Origin: Granulicella sp. WH15
Lineage (GTDB): Bacteria; Acidobacteriota; Terriglobia; Terriglobales; Acidobacteriaceae
Direction: 5' to 3'
Assembly: GCF_009914315.1 (NCBI RefSeq)
Contig: NZ_CP042596.1
Span: 3,720,001-3,784,000, forward strand
Length of the DNA stretch: 64,000 nucleotides
The position numbers and the translations under genes are program-made. This document shows positions 17,714-27,370 of the stretch, one piece after another. Each line of letters opens with the position of its first letter. Within the stretch, counting starts at the first letter, position 1. The notes below the pieces were generated by a model. The model was not told the DNA's origin, did not search any database, and worked only from the letters and a program-made list of their open reading frames with translations.

Positions 17714-19219
17714 ATGTCTACTGAAAATACCCGTCCCACCCGCGTCCGCATCGCTCCTTCGCCCACCGGCGACCCCCACGTAGGCACCGCCTACATCGGC
17801 CTGCTGAACTACATCTTCGCCAACCAGCGCGGCGGCCAGTTCGTCCTCCGCATCGAAGACACCGACCGCACCCGCTTCGTCGCCACCAGCGAGCAAGAGA
17901 TCTTCGACTCGCTCCACTGGCTCGGCCTCCACTGGAACGAAGGCCCCGACGTCGGCGGACCCTACGGCCCCTACCGCCAGTCCGAGCGCACCGAAATCTA
18001 CCGCGAGCACGTCGAGATCCTCCTCGCCAACGGGTCCGCCTATCGCTCCTTCGAGACCGCCGAAGAGCTGGAAGCACTGCGCAAAGCCCAACTTGCCGCC
18101 AAGCTGCCCCCGCGCTACAACGGAGCGCACCGCGAGCTTACCCAAACCCAGATCGACGCTTACCTGGCCGAAGGCCGCCCCTACGTCGTCCGGCTCAAGG
18201 TGCCCATCGAGGGCGAGACCACCTTCCGCGACGAGCTGCGCGGCGACGTCAAGTTCTCGCACAACAACGTCGACGATCAGGTCCTGATGAAGTCCGACGG
18301 CTTCCCCACCTATCATCTGGCCAACGTCGTCGACGACCACCTGATGCACATCACCGACGTCATCCGGGCCGAGGAGTGGATCTCCTCCACCCCCAAGCAC
18401 GTGCTGCTCTACAAGGCCTTCGGCTGGGAGCTGCCGAAGTTCTGGCACATGCCGCTCTTGCGCAATCTCGACAAGAGCAAGATCTCCAAGCGCAAGAACC
18501 CGGTCTCCCTCATCTACTACCGGCAGGCCGGATTCCTGCCCCAGGCCATGCTGAACTTCCTCGGCCTGATGGGCGGCGGAATGCCCGCCGGAGGCAAGAT
18601 CGACCCGGCCACCGGCGAGGCCGACAAGTCCGTTCAGGCCGAGATCTTCACGCTGCCACTGATGCTGGAGCAGTTCGCCTTCGACAAGATCTCGCTCGGC
18701 GGCCCGGTCTTCGACCTGGTCAAGCTCAAGTGGCTCAACGGCGAGTACCTCCGCGCCCTGACGCCGGAGTCCTTCCTCACCCAGCTCAAGACCGTCCTCT
18801 TCTCGGACGATTATTTGGCTAAAATCGCCCCGCTCGTTCAGACGCGCATTGAGACACTCGGCCAGTTCGGCGATCTCGCCGACTTCTTCTTCCGCGACGA
18901 CGTGACCCCGTCCGCCGAGGTCTTCGTCCCCAAGAAGCGCACGCTGGAGGAGACCCTGACCTTCTCCGTCGATCAGCTCGCTGCCCTCGAAGCCGCCGAC
19001 TGGACCCCCGAGGGTCTCGACGCCGCTCTGCGCACCGTGGGCGAGGCCAAACAGTGGTCGGTCAAGGAGAACTTCATGCTCCTCCGCGCGATCCTAACGG
19101 GCCGCACGACGTCGCCGCCGCTGCTCGAGAGCCTGATCGTCTTCGGCAAGGCCCGCTCGCTCGACCGCGTGCGCCGCTTTGTGGATACGCAGAAGAAGCT
19201 GGCTACACAAAAGCGATAA
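17714..19219 (+). CDS. gltX: Glutamate--tRNA ligase
   Basis: Class I aminoacyl-tRNA synthetase that charges tRNA-Glu. The start chosen is ATG 17714 (MSTENTRPTRVRIAPSPTG); an open frame runs 7 codons further up but adds nothing family-like. The HIGH-type motif is 'PSPTGDPHVGTAYIGL' and the KMSKS-type motif is 'DKSKISKRKNP'. At 501 residues, normal for GltX. Acidobacteria may use it for tRNA-Gln as well (non-discriminating), which the sequence alone does not settle. Confidence 0.96.
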   Translation: MSTENTRPTRVRIAPSPTGDPHVGTAYIGLLNYIFANQRGGQFVLRIEDTDRTRFVATSEQEIFDSLHWLGLHWNEGPDVGGPYGPYRQSERTEIYREHVEILLANGSAYRSFETAEELEALRKAQLAAKLPPRYNGAHRELTQTQIDAYLAEGRPYVVRLKVPIEGETTFRDELRGDVKFSHNNVDDQVLMKSDGFPTYHLANVVDDHLMHITDVIRAEEWISSTPKHVLLYKAFGWELPKFWHMPLLRNLDKSKISKRKNPVSLIYYRQAGFLPQAMLNFLGLMGGGMPAGGKIDPATGEADKSVQAEIFTLPLMLEQFAFDKISLGGPVFDLVKLKWLNGEYLRALTPESFLTQLKTVLFSDDYLAKIAPLVQTRIETLGQFGDLADFFFRDDVTPSAEVFVPKKRTLEETLTFSVDQLAALEAADWTPEGLDAALRTVGEAKQWSVKENFMLLRAILTGRTTSPPLLESLIVFGKARSLDRVRRFVDTQKKLATQKR

Positions 19220-19362
19220 CGAAGCGGCAAGACCTGTCGTTGCCTGTTCTTTTGGTTGTCATTCAGGAGCGAAGCGGAGGAATGACAACCAAAAAGACAG
19301 GCAACAACAAAAACGCCCTCACGCCGGGGCACTTCGTACGATTCTCCACGCCTCGCGTAAAA
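19220..19362. repeat. Composite repeat: back-to-back A modules plus C
   Basis: Starts at the gltX stop. An A module (TTGGTTGTCATTCAGGAGCG...) runs straight into its own inverted end (GAATGACAACCAAAAAGACAGG), forming a long inverted repeat with little loop, followed by a shortened type C module with GGGGCACTTCGTACGATTC. It sits between convergent genes and may act as a bidirectional terminator. Confidence 0.7.
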
Positions 19363-19363
19363 A

Positions 19364-19831
19364 CTACTTCGCCGTAAACAAAACATCCACCGGCAGGCTC
19401 TTCGGCGGATAACACGCCGCCCGGTCACAAGCCTGATACCTGAGCGTCCCCTTCAGCTCATGCTCCCCCGCCGCGGCCACCACCGGCACCTTCACCACAA
19501 AGTCGTCCGAATAAACATCCAGCGACTCCTTCGGGCTGAAGCTGAAGCTATAGCTCTTCCCCGCCGGATACACCGCCTCGGCCACCTTCACCCCGACGGC
19601 CGGAACCAGTTCCAGCCGAGTAGGAATCAGCAGCTCCGACTTCGGCGTGTGCGAGTTCACATGAAACCCGCCAGCCACCCGAAACCGCAACTCCAGCTCC
19701 GCCCGCTTACCCGCCGGAACCGTCGCCAGCTCCGCCGCAAAGGCCACATACTGCTTCGGCTTCGGCGCAAAATCCATGCTGACGTTGAACTGAAGCAGCG
19801 CCAGCCCCATCACCAGTCCGCGTACCAACAC
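19364..19831 (-). CDS. DsbD N-terminal-domain protein (stand-alone)
   Basis: 155 residues matching the periplasmic alpha domain of DsbD/ScsB-type disulfide reductases: 'VAGGFHVNSHTPKSELLIPT', 'AVYPAGKSY', 'LKGTLRYQACDRAACYPPKS' with the two conserved Cys in ACDRAAC. The domain normally receives electrons from the DsbD membrane domain and passes them to periplasmic partners. Here no membrane domain or C-terminal thioredoxin domain is attached. A short hydrophobic N-terminus (MLVRGLVMGLALL) suggests export. Its start overlaps the stop of the TlpA-like gene, so the pair probably forms a split periplasmic thiol-redox system. Confidence 0.83.
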   Translation of the reverse strand: MLVRGLVMGLALLQFNVSMDFAPKPKQYVAFAAELATVPAGKRAELELRFRVAGGFHVNSHTPKSELLIPTRLELVPAVGVKVAEAVYPAGKSYSFSFSPKESLDVYSDDFVVKVPVVAAAGEHELKGTLRYQACDRAACYPPKSLPVDVLFTAK

Positions 19832-20436
19832 TACTTGCCCGCCCCGACCAGCTTCTGGATGTGCGCCTCGATCTCATCCTTGCCGCCCAGCCCGGCCGTC
19901 TGCGTCAGGATCACGCCGTCCCTGCCCACGTAGAACGAGGTCGGCAGCAGCTCCACGCCACCGTACGCGCTGGCCACCTTGCCGTCCGTCAGCAGGATCG
20001 GGTAGGTCACCCCGGCCTTCTTCGCCGTCTTCGCAATCTCTTCCTTGCTGGCGTCGTCCTCGGCGATCCCCAGGATCACCAGGTCCGTGTACTTCTTGCG
20101 GAACTCCTCGAACCAGGGCATCTCCAGCTTGCACGGCGCGCACCAGGTGGCCCAGAAATTCACCAGCACGGGCTTGCCCTTGTAGTCGGCCAGCGTTACT
20201 TTTTTGCCGTCGAGATCGACCAGCGAGAACGCCGCGGCCTTCTTGCCCTCGAGCGACGGCTGCGCCGGGCCATCGCCCGCACCCGGAGCGTTCGCCTCCG
20301 GCATCGACATGGCCGCCTTCTCCGCGGCCTTCTGCATCGCGAGCGACCGCTCGCGGCGGTTATGCACCCCGGCCCAGATCAGCAGGGTAACCCCGACTAC
20401 CATCGCCACCACTACGAGCGCGCTTCGCTTCATCAT
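19831..20436 (-). CDS. TlpA/ResA-like thioredoxin-fold protein
   Basis: 201 residues. An N-terminal membrane anchor (residues 4-22) is followed by a linker rich in Ala/Pro/Gly and a thioredoxin fold from about 65: 'FSLVDLDGKKVTLADYKGKP', active site WCAPC in 'VNFWATWCAPCKLEMPWFEE', and the cis-Pro region 'VELLPTSFYVGRDG'. Proteins of this family reduce disulfides in the periplasm, for example on apocytochrome c. It is coupled to the DsbD-N gene downstream, which may supply electrons. ATG 20433 is an equally good start. Confidence 0.9.
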   Translation of the reverse strand: MMKRSALVVVAMVVGVTLLIWAGVHNRRERSLAMQKAAEKAAMSMPEANAPGAGDGPAQPSLEGKKAAAFSLVDLDGKKVTLADYKGKPVLVNFWATWCAPCKLEMPWFEEFRKKYTDLVILGIAEDDASKEEIAKTAKKAGVTYPILLTDGKVASAYGGVELLPTSFYVGRDGVILTQTAGLGGKDEIEAHIQKLVGAGK

Positions 20437-20559
20437 GCCCCTCTACTTAACTTCCATCTACAAGTCTATCGTCAGTCGGCTCCGAGTTCCGCTCTGCTAG
20501 CATCGGTTTTATCGCGGGTCTGCCGAACATTCGACTCCGCCCGCGCCATTTGGTTACCG

Positions 20560-21534
20560 ATGCCGACCCAAACCCATACCCCAGCCACGTTTGTCCGCAT
20601 CGAAGCCGCCGCCCTGTCGCAGCTCGCCGACCGCCTCGACACCACGCTGGCCGCCCCCTTCGAGCGCGCCGTGGCCCTGCTGCTCGCCGCCTCCGCCGCC
20701 GAACACCGCATCATCGTCACCGGCATCGGCAAATCCGGCCTCATCGGCCTCAAACTAGCCGCCACGCTCAGCTCCACCGGCAGCCCGGCGCAGTTCCTGC
20801 ACGCCGCCGAGGCCGTCCACGGCGACATGGGCATCCTGCAACCCGGCGACATCGTCCTGGCGCTCTCTTACTCGGGCGAGACCGAGGAGCTGCTCCGCCT
20901 GCTGCCCACGCTCAACCATCTGGCTATCCCCATCGTTAGCCTCTGCGGCGCAGCCGACTCCACGCTGGCGCGGGCCAGCGCCGTCACGCTGGACACGAGC
21001 GTCGATCAGGAGGCCTGCCCTCTCAACCTGGCCCCTACCGCCTCCACCACCCTGATGCTCGCCCTCGGCGACGCGCTGGCGCTCGAACTGAGCCAGCGAC
21101 GCGGCTTTGCCCCCCAGCACTTCGCCACGCTCCACCCCGGCGGCCTGCTCGGACGCCGCCTGGAGCGCGTCCGCGACGTCATGCACACCGGCGACGCCAT
21201 TCCCCGCGTGGCCCGTCAGACGGCCATGCCCGAGGTAATCCACGAGATGTCGCGCAAGCACCTGGGAATGACCGCCGTGCTCGACGGCGACCGCCTCGAA
21301 GGCATCATCAGCGACGGCGACCTGCGGCGGTTGCTCGAACGCGAAGGCACGCACGCGCTGGAGAAGACCGCTGGGGAGATCATGAACCCCACTCCGGTCA
21401 CCATCTCGCCCGAAGCCTTCGGCTCCGACGCCCTGGCCTTGATGGAGGAGCGCAAGATCACCACCCTCATCGTGGTCGCCGATGGGCGCGTCGAGGGGGC
21501 GCTGCACCTGCATGATCTCTGGCAGGGGGCGTAG
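20560..21534 (+). CDS. kdsD: Arabinose-5-phosphate isomerase (KdsD/KpsF family)
   Basis: Converts ribulose 5-phosphate to arabinose 5-phosphate, the first committed step to Kdo for lipopolysaccharide. 324 residues, as expected (E. coli 328). An SIS domain occupies about 25-170: 'IIVTGIGKSGLIGLKLAATL', 'PGDIVLALSYSGETEEL', 'CPLNLAPTASTTLMLALGDA'. 'HPGGLLGRRLERVRDVM' links to two CBS domains (about 205-324). The start is ATG 20560; the frame is open far upstream but that part reads as antisense to the TlpA-like gene. It fits with lptE in the same window. Confidence 0.96.
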   Translation: MPTQTHTPATFVRIEAAALSQLADRLDTTLAAPFERAVALLLAASAAEHRIIVTGIGKSGLIGLKLAATLSSTGSPAQFLHAAEAVHGDMGILQPGDIVLALSYSGETEELLRLLPTLNHLAIPIVSLCGAADSTLARASAVTLDTSVDQEACPLNLAPTASTTLMLALGDALALELSQRRGFAPQHFATLHPGGLLGRRLERVRDVMHTGDAIPRVARQTAMPEVIHEMSRKHLGMTAVLDGDRLEGIISDGDLRRLLEREGTHALEKTAGEIMNPTPVTISPEAFGSDALALMEERKITTLIVVADGRVEGALHLHDLWQGA

Positions 21535-21536
21535 TT

Positions 21537-21718
21537 TTGCTGTTGTTTCTGGGGTAGGTCGGGGCTAAAGCCCGGACCTACCCCAGAAGCAACGGCAACG
21601 ACAAAGAAAAAAGCAGATTCCTCCGCTTCGCTCCTGAATGACAACCAAGAAAACAAGCAAAAGCGTCCTGACGCCGGACGGGCGGCACTTCATGCAGTTC
21701 TCGACGCTGCGCGTGTTT
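21537..21718. repeat. Composite repeat cluster (B, A inverted, C)
   Basis: Order: B hairpin (GGTCGGGGCTAAAGCCCGGA), inverted A module (GCAGATTCCTCCGCTTCGCT), linker with AAAACAAGCAAAAGCGTCC, then type C (GGACGGGCGGCACTTCATGC). It fills the space between the convergent kdsD and Crp/Fnr genes. Confidence 0.75.
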
Positions 21719-21723
21719 AGTGG

Positions 21724-22455
21724 CTAATAGTTCCGGCCAATCAACGAGTCATACGTCGACCGCACAATTCCATAACACTCACACGCCACCGCCTCCAGCC
21801 CCAGCCGGTTCACAATCTGAACATTCCCCCGCCGGTAGTCGATCAGCCCCCTCCGCTGCATCTTCCCCGCCGCCACCGTCACCGTCGACCGCCTCGACCC
21901 CAGCATCTGCGCCAGAAACTCCTGCGTCAGCTTCAGGTTGTCGGTCTGCATCCGGTCGCACGCCGTCAGCATCCACCGCGCCATCCTGGCCTCGATCGGG
22001 TGCAGCCGGTTGCACAACACCGACTGGGCCATCTGCACCATCTGCATGTAAATAAAGGAGTGTACCGACCGGGCAAACTCGCCGCCCTTCAGGAACTCCT
22101 CCCGCACGATATTCGTGCGAATCCGCAGCCCCGCGCCCGAGCCCTGCATCACCACCGAGTGCGACATCTGCGGATGCCCCAGCAGGCCGCTCAGCCCGGC
22201 AAACCCCTCCCGGCCCAGCACCCCCACCTCCACCGACTCGCCTTTCTCGGTCAGCGCGTCCACCGAGACCAGGCCGCCCACCAGGAAATAAACATGGTCG
22301 ATCGGCTGGTTCGGCTCCGAAAGTCGAAATCCCAACGGGAGATCGACAGGCACGAGGAAGCGCGAGATAGCCGCGTACTGAGACTCGGGCATCTGCGAAA
22401 GAATTAAATTTCTGGGCCGGATCGAACTGGCCGACGGGGGTCCGTCGTTACTCAA
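21724..22455 (-). CDS. Crp/Fnr family transcriptional regulator
   Basis: An N-terminal cyclic-nucleotide-binding-like domain ('IDHVYFLVGGLVSVDALTEK', 'VEVGVLGREGFAGLSGLLG') and a C-terminal Crp-type winged helix ('LTQEFLAQMLGSRRSTVTVA', the recognition helix). There are no N-terminal Fe-S cysteines as in Fnr, and the cAMP-binding RxS site is not evident, so the ligand is unknown. I place the start at TTG 22455, preceded by AAAGGA at 9 nt; a GTG at 22509 in the same frame would add 18 residues without a ribosome-binding site. It is divergent from proS. Confidence 0.88.
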   Translation of the reverse strand: MSNDGPPSASSIRPRNLILSQMPESQYAAISRFLVPVDLPLGFRLSEPNQPIDHVYFLVGGLVSVDALTEKGESVEVGVLGREGFAGLSGLLGHPQMSHSVVMQGSGAGLRIRTNIVREEFLKGGEFARSVHSFIYMQMVQMAQSVLCNRLHPIEARMARWMLTACDRMQTDNLKLTQEFLAQMLGSRRSTVTVAAGKMQRRGLIDYRRGNVQIVNRLGLEAVACECYGIVRSTYDSLIGRNY

Positions 22456-22533
22456 GATACTTATTCCTTTACTAAAACTGGCATGAGACGGGCAGATCGA
22501 TCCGTGCACCGTAAGTGGAACAATAGAGTCACG

Positions 22534-22543
22534 TTACGCGTAA
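22534..22543. promoter_or_regulatory. Palindrome TTACGCGTAA between Crp/Fnr gene and proS
   Basis: A perfect 10-bp palindrome (14 of 16 if extended to ACGTTACGCGTAATGT) about 80 bp upstream of the regulator start. It does not match the Crp or Fnr consensus. A possible autoregulatory operator; unproven. Confidence 0.25.
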
Positions 22544-22702
22544 TGTTCGCTACGTGTCTGTCGTTCACCGAACACTGTGGCGCTTTCTCTCCCACAAGCG
22601 GCCTCCTCGACGCACAGTTAGAATGGGGGTTCATTCGTTCTCCGCGGCACCGCTTACCGGTTGGCCCATCCGACAAAGGGCTGGAAGGCATTGAAAGCAC
22701 AC

Positions 22703-24535
22703 ATGCAACGTTGGTCCAAACTCTTTATCCCGACCCTGCGCGAGGCGCCCACGGACGCCGAAGTCGCCAGCCATAAACTTCTGCTGCGCGCAGGCTATAT
22801 TCGTCAGCTCGGCGCCGGCATCTACTCGTATCTCTTCCTTGGCAATCGCTCCATTAATAAAATCATCGCCATCATCCGCCAGGAGATGGACCGCATCGGC
22901 CAGGAGTTCCTGCTCCCTACCCTGCACCCCAAAGAGATCTGGGAGGAGACGGGCCGCTGGACCGGGATGGGTGACAACATGTTCCGCCTCAAAGACCGCA
23001 AGGGCGCGGAGCTTTGTCTCGGCATGACCCACGAAGAGATCATGACCTCGATCGCCCGCAACGAGCTGCGCAGCTACAAGCAGCTCCCCCAGATCTGGTA
23101 CCAGATCCAGACCAAGTTCCGCGACGAGCCCCGGCCAAAGTCCGGCCTGCTCCGGGTCCGCCAGTTCATCATGAAGGACGCGTACTCCTTCGACATCGAT
23201 GAGGCGGGCCTCGATCTATCGTACAACCTCCACGACGCGGCCTACCGCACCATCTTCAGCCGCTGCGGGCTGGAGTTCGTCGCCGTCGAGGCCGATTCGG
23301 GAGCCATGGGCGGCTCGCAGTCGCAGGAGTTCATGGTCTACACCGAGGCGGGCGAAGACCTGATCGCCAGCTCGGCCTCGGGCTACGCCGCTAATCTCGA
23401 AAAGGCCACCAGCATTCTGGCCCCGGTCGAAGACCTGGCTCCTACCGGCGACGGCCTGCCCGAGCTGGTACCCACGCCCGGCAAGGCCTCCATCGCCGAC
23501 GTCACCGAGTTCTTCGGCATCCAGGCCTCGCAGGACATCAAGTGCGTCGCCTTCATGGGCGAGCGCGCCGCCGCACCAGCGGGCGAGCCGCTGCGCCCCG
23601 TCGTGGCCTTTCTGCGCGGCGACCACCAGGTGAACGAGACCAAGCTCAACGCCATTGCGGGCACCGCCGAGTTGCGGCCCATGATGCCCGAAGAGCTTGC
23701 GCTGCACATCGGCGGCCCCGCCGGGTTCCTTGGCCCTGTGGGCATCGCCGAGGTGATGTCCGGCGGCTCGCTGAACGGGCTGAAGTCGGGCAAGGAGCTG
23801 GCCAAGCTGAAGGGCGTCTCGCGCGAGAACGCCGCCGAGGGCCTGAAGAGCATTGTCATCATGGACTTAGGACTTGAGGGCCGTCACAACCTCGTCGCCG
23901 GAGCCAACAAACTGGACTATCACCTGCGCAACGTGACGCCGGGCCGCGACTTCACCCCCACGGTCACGGCCGACATCCGCAACGTCCTCGAGGGCGAGCT
24001 TGACCCCATCGGCCGGCAGCCGCTGCGCCTGGGCAAGGCCGTTGAGATCGGCCACATCTTCAAGCTGGGCTACAAGTACTCGAAGTCCATGGGAGCCTCG
24101 GTCCTGAACAAGGACGGCAAGGAGGTCACCCCCATTATGGGCAGCTACGGCATCGGCGTGGAGCGCATCCTCACCGCCGCCATCGAGACCTCGGCCGCGG
24201 CCCACAACGGCGAGGCTTACGTGCTGCCCGCCGCCATCGCGCCCTTCCAGGTCGTCGTCACGATCACCAACGTCAAGGAGCCTGAGTTGGTGGAGGCTGG
24301 CGAAAAGATCGCCGCCGAGTTGGAGGCTGCTGGCGTAGACGTGCTGCTCGACGACCGCGACGAGCGCGCCGGGGTCAAGTTCAAGGACGCCGACCTGACG
24401 GGTATTCCCTACCGCATCGCCATCGGCAAGAAGCTGGTGGACGGGCAGGTAGAGCTGCTGGACCGGCTGAAGAGTCAAACTACTGATGTCCCGGTGGCCG
24501 AGATCGTTTCGGCTGTAAAGCTGGCGCTTGCGTAG
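22703..24535 (+). CDS. proS: Proline--tRNA ligase
   Basis: Class II synthetase, bacterial type with an insertion (editing-like) domain. Start at ATG 22703 ([16 protein letters not shown]), the usual N-terminus; the frame is open 14 codons further up. Motif 1/2 features: '[17 protein letters not shown]', '[11 protein letters not shown]', '[19 protein letters not shown]'. The INS domain covers about 220-400, and motif 3 is '[17 protein letters not shown]'. The anticodon-binding domain is C-terminal ('[17 protein letters not shown]'). 610 residues, slightly longer than E. coli (572) because of the insertion. Confidence 0.97.
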   Translation: MQRWSKLFIPTLREAPTDAEVASHKLLLRAGYIRQLGAGIYSYLFLGNRSINKIIAIIRQEMDRIGQEFLLPTLHPKEIWEETGRWTGMGDNMFRLKDRKGAELCLGMTHEEIMTSIARNELRSYKQLPQIWYQIQTKFRDEPRPKSGLLRVRQFIMKDAYSFDIDEAGLDLSYNLHDAAYRTIFSRCGLEFVAVEADSGAMGGSQSQEFMVYTEAGEDLIASSASGYAANLEKATSILAPVEDLAPTGDGLPELVPTPGKASIADVTEFFGIQASQDIKCVAFMGERAAAPAGEPLRPVVAFLRGDHQVNETKLNAIAGTAELRPMMPEELALHIGGPAGFLGPVGIAEVMSGGSLNGLKSGKELAKLKGVSRENAAEGLKSIVIMDLGLEGRHNLVAGANKLDYHLRNVTPGRDFTPTVTADIRNVLEGELDPIGRQPLRLGKAVEIGHIFKLGYKYSKSMGASVLNKDGKEVTPIMGSYGIGVERILTAAIETSAAAHNGEAYVLPAAIAPFQVVVTITNVKEPELVEAGEKIAAELEAAGVDVLLDDRDERAGVKFKDADLTGIPYRIAIGKKLVDGQVELLDRLKSQTTDVPVAEIVSAVKLALA

Positions 24536-24571
24536 AGTTGTAGGTTGTAAGTTATGGAAATCCACTCGGCG

Positions 24572-24656
24572 CTGCGTGATGAAAGCAAGAACACGCGCAG
24601 CGTCGAGAACCGCACGAAGCGCCGCCCGCCCGGCGTAAGGGCGCTGTTGCTGTTGT
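24572..24656. repeat. Dispersed repeat, type C (inverted)
   Basis: Reads ACACGCGCAGCGTCGAGAAC, CGCACGAAGCGCCGCCCGCC, GGCGTAAGGGCGC and a GTTGCTGTTG linker. Located between proS and the PBP gene. Confidence 0.7.
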
Positions 24657-24706
24657 CTTGCTGGCCTTGGCTACCGTAACTGCATGGATGCGGCCGCTTG
24701 GAAAAG

Positions 24707-24757
24707 GAGGGGTGCAAGCCCCTCTCGAAGCGTCCAAACAATGTGGGGCACAGCCCC
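24707..24757 (+). promoter_or_regulatory. Two tandem hairpins in the PBP leader
   Basis: GAGGGG-TGCAAG-CCCCTC (24707-24724) and GGGG-CACAG-CCCC (24745-24757) lie 50-100 nt before the PBP start. The second is followed 10 nt later by TTTTTCTTTCTC, so it could terminate or attenuate transcription before the PBP gene. Confidence 0.35.
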
Positions 24758-24809
24758 GAGAATGTTTTTCTTTCTCTCCAACGAGCCCCACCCGTAAGGT
24801 CTGAAGATT

Positions 24810-27305
24810 ATGGCAGTCAAACTCAAACTCGGTCCCAATCGCCCCAAGGTGGGCTTCTTCTCGAGCGTCCTGCGCGGCGTACTGGTGCTCGTCCTGCTGG
24901 TTCTGCTCGCCGGAACCGCCATCTTCGGCTTCTTCTACATGAAGTACCAGCGGATCGTCGACGACCGCCTGGCCGCCGGGCCGCTCTTCAAATCCGTCGC
25001 CCAGATCTACGCCGCGCCGCGCGAGGTCCGCACCGGCCAGCGCCTCACCGTGGCCTCCATCGCCGCCGACCTGCGCTCGGCAGGCTACAACGGCAATCCC
25101 AACCTCGGCACCTTCGAGACCCGCGACAACTCTATCCTCATCAAGCCCGGCCCGCAGTCCTTCCACTCCACCGACGGGGCCACCATCACCACCGACGGCG
25201 CGCAGGTCACCGCCATCACCGCCGAAAACGGCGTCGCTCTCCAGGCCTACGAGCTGGAGCCCCGGCTCATCACCGCCCTCTCCGAAGACAAGAACCGCAC
25301 CAAGCGCCGCCTCGTCAGCTACAAGGAGATTCCGCCGCGCATGGTGCAGGCCGTGGTCGCCATCGAGGACCGCCGCTTTTTCGAGCACGGCGGTGTCAAC
25401 TACCTCCGCATGGCCAAGTGCGCCGAGCAGGATCTGGTCTCGCACCAGAAGGAGTGCGGCGGCTCCACGCTCACCATGCAGCTCGCGCGCGGCTTCTTCC
25501 TGACGCCCGAGAAGAACTACGTCCGCAAGCTGCGCGAGATCCTCATCACCTTCCAGCTCGAGTCGCGCTTCAACAAGCAGCAGATCTTCGAGATGTACGC
25601 CAACCAGATCAACCTGGGCCAGCGCGGCAGCTTCGCCATCAATGGCTTCGGCGAGGCCGCACAGGCCTTCTTCGGCAAAGACCTTGGCCGTCTCGACACC
25701 GCCGAGTGCGCCCTCCTCGCCGGAACGATCCAGTCTCCCAACCGCCTGAACCCCTATCGCCACCCAGAGCGCGCCATGGAGCGCCGCAACGTCGTCCTCG
25801 ACTCGATGGTTGAGACCGGTGCCATCACCGAGGCCGAGGCCGAGCACGCCAAGGCAGAGCCGCTCCACCTCGCCCCGCCCAACGTCGACGCCAGCGAGGC
25901 CCCGTACTTCATCGACCTCGTCCACGAGCAGCTTGTACAACGCCTCGGCGACGACCTGAACCACCAGTCCCTGCGCATCTACACCTCGCTCGACCCCGAG
26001 CTGCAACGCGCCGCCTCCGACGCCGTCGAGGTGGGAATGCGCAATGTGGATGAGCAGGTCCGCAAGCAGCGCCGGGCCAAGGATGCCAGCGTCACCTACC
26101 CGCAGGTCGCGCTCGTCGCCATCAATCCCCACACCGGCCAGATCCTCGCCCTCGTCGGCGGCCGCAACTACGGCGTCTCCCAGCTCGACCACGCCGTCTC
26201 CGAGCGGCCCACCGGCTCCATCTTCAAGCCCTTCGTCTACGCCACCGCCTACAACACCTCGCTCAACGGCCTCACACTCGGCGACGGCGAGACCTTCACC
26301 GCCCTCACCCGCATCAGTGACGACCCACAGGACTTCGGCACCAACGGCCAGTCCTACACTCCGGGCAACTTCGAAAAGGGCGAGTACCCCGGCATGGTCA
26401 CAGCGGCCACAGCCATCGAGCACTCGCTAAACATCGCCACCATCGCCCTGGCGCAGAAGGTCGGCTACAGCAATGTCGCCGCGCTGGCCCGCTCGGCTGG
26501 CATCACCAACGCGCGGGCCACACCATCGGTCGCCATCGGCACCTACAGCGCCACGCCCATCGACATGGCCGGAGCCTACACGGTCTTCGCCAACAACGGC
26601 GTTCACCTGAAGCCGTGGATGCTGGCCAGCGTCCGCAACCCCAACGGCGATATCGTCGCCGACTTCGCCCCCGAGGCCAAGCAGGTGCTCGACCCGCGCA
26701 CCGCCTACCTGACGCAGTCGCTGCTCGAGGGCGTCATGGCTCGCGGCACCGCCGCCACCGTGCGCAGCCACGGATTCACCGCGCCGGCCGCGGGCAAGAC
26801 CGGCACCAGCCACGACGCGTGGTTCGCGGGCTACTCCTCGAACCTGCTATGCATCATCTGGATCGGCAACGACGACTACACCGACGTGAAGCTACAAGGC
26901 GCACTCGCCGCCGCTCCCATCTGGGCCGAGTTCATGAACCGCGCCATCAAGTTGCCGCAGTACTCGGACATGCACAGCTTCACCAAGCCTGACGGAGTAT
27001 CTCTGGTGGAGATCAACAGGGCCAGCAACCTGCCCGCCGACGCCAGTTGCTCGGGCAACGGCTACACTATGGCCTTCCTCGACGGCACCCAGCCCGCGGG
27101 CACCTGCTCGCACATGGGCGACCGGACGCAGACGATCGTCGATCAGTTGACCGGAGCTGCTCCCGCGCCGGTGCCGCCGGATAACTACTCCACTCCGCAG
27201 CAGCCGGAGAGTAACGATCCCGAAGCGCCGAAGAAGAAGAACTTCTTCAAGCGGCTCTTTGGCGGCGGAGACAAGCCGCAGAACGAAACACCACCGCAGC
27301 AGTAG
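24810..27305 (+). CDS. Bifunctional penicillin-binding protein 1 (transglycosylase/transpeptidase)
   Basis: Class A PBP (831 residues) that polymerises and cross-links peptidoglycan. A cytoplasmic N-terminus and one transmembrane helix (about 20-45) are followed by a UB2H-like region (about 62-140, '[18 protein letters not shown]'), as in PBP1B. The GT51 domain has '[17 protein letters not shown]' (catalytic Glu), '[15 protein letters not shown]' and '[13 protein letters not shown]'. The transpeptidase domain has SxxK in '[11 protein letters not shown]', an SLN in '[11 protein letters not shown]' and KTGTS in '[16 protein letters not shown]'. The last 60 residues are Pro/Lys-rich and probably disordered. 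The C-terminal '[10 protein letters not shown]' is amphipathic. Confidence 0.94.
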   Translation: MAVKLKLGPNRPKVGFFSSVLRGVLVLVLLVLLAGTAIFGFFYMKYQRIVDDRLAAGPLFKSVAQIYAAPREVRTGQRLTVASIAADLRSAGYNGNPNLGTFETRDNSILIKPGPQSFHSTDGATITTDGAQVTAITAENGVALQAYELEPRLITALSEDKNRTKRRLVSYKEIPPRMVQAVVAIEDRRFFEHGGVNYLRMAKCAEQDLVSHQKECGGSTLTMQLARGFFLTPEKNYVRKLREILITFQLESRFNKQQIFEMYANQINLGQRGSFAINGFGEAAQAFFGKDLGRLDTAECALLAGTIQSPNRLNPYRHPERAMERRNVVLDSMVETGAITEAEAEHAKAEPLHLAPPNVDASEAPYFIDLVHEQLVQRLGDDLNHQSLRIYTSLDPELQRAASDAVEVGMRNVDEQVRKQRRAKDASVTYPQVALVAINPHTGQILALVGGRNYGVSQLDHAVSERPTGSIFKPFVYATAYNTSLNGLTLGDGETFTALTRISDDPQDFGTNGQSYTPGNFEKGEYPGMVTAATAIEHSLNIATIALAQKVGYSNVAALARSAGITNARATPSVAIGTYSATPIDMAGAYTVFANNGVHLKPWMLASVRNPNGDIVADFAPEAKQVLDPRTAYLTQSLLEGVMARGTAATVRSHGFTAPAAGKTGTSHDAWFAGYSSNLLCIIWIGNDDYTDVKLQGALAAAPIWAEFMNRAIKLPQYSDMHSFTKPDGVSLVEINRASNLPADASCSGNGYTMAFLDGTQPAGTCSHMGDRTQTIVDQLTGAAPAPVPPDNYSTPQQPESNDPEAPKKKNFFKRLFGGGDKPQNETPPQQ

Positions 27306-27313
27306 CACTTCGA

Positions 27314-27358
27314 CACTCGCTGGTCGGCAGTAATCCTCCCAACTCCGACCAGCGAGTG
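27314..27358. terminator. Bidirectional stem-loop between convergent PBP and lhr
   Basis: Perfect 14-bp arms CACTCGCTGGTCGG (27314-27327) and CCGACCAGCGAGTG (27345-27358) with a 17-nt loop, placed between two convergent genes. There is no T-run, so termination is probable from position rather than proven by sequence. Confidence 0.5.
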
Positions 27359-27370
27359 GACCACGCAGCT

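Noticed and set aside
19861..20559. N-terminal extension of kdsD of more than 200 codons
   Set aside because: It lies antisense to the TlpA-like gene; the KdsD domain begins right after ATG 20560 and the family length then fits.
24552..26423. A 623-codon open frame antisense to the PBP gene
   Set aside because: Val/Gly/Asp-rich composition typical of the reverse of a GC-rich coding sequence; no start signal or family resemblance.
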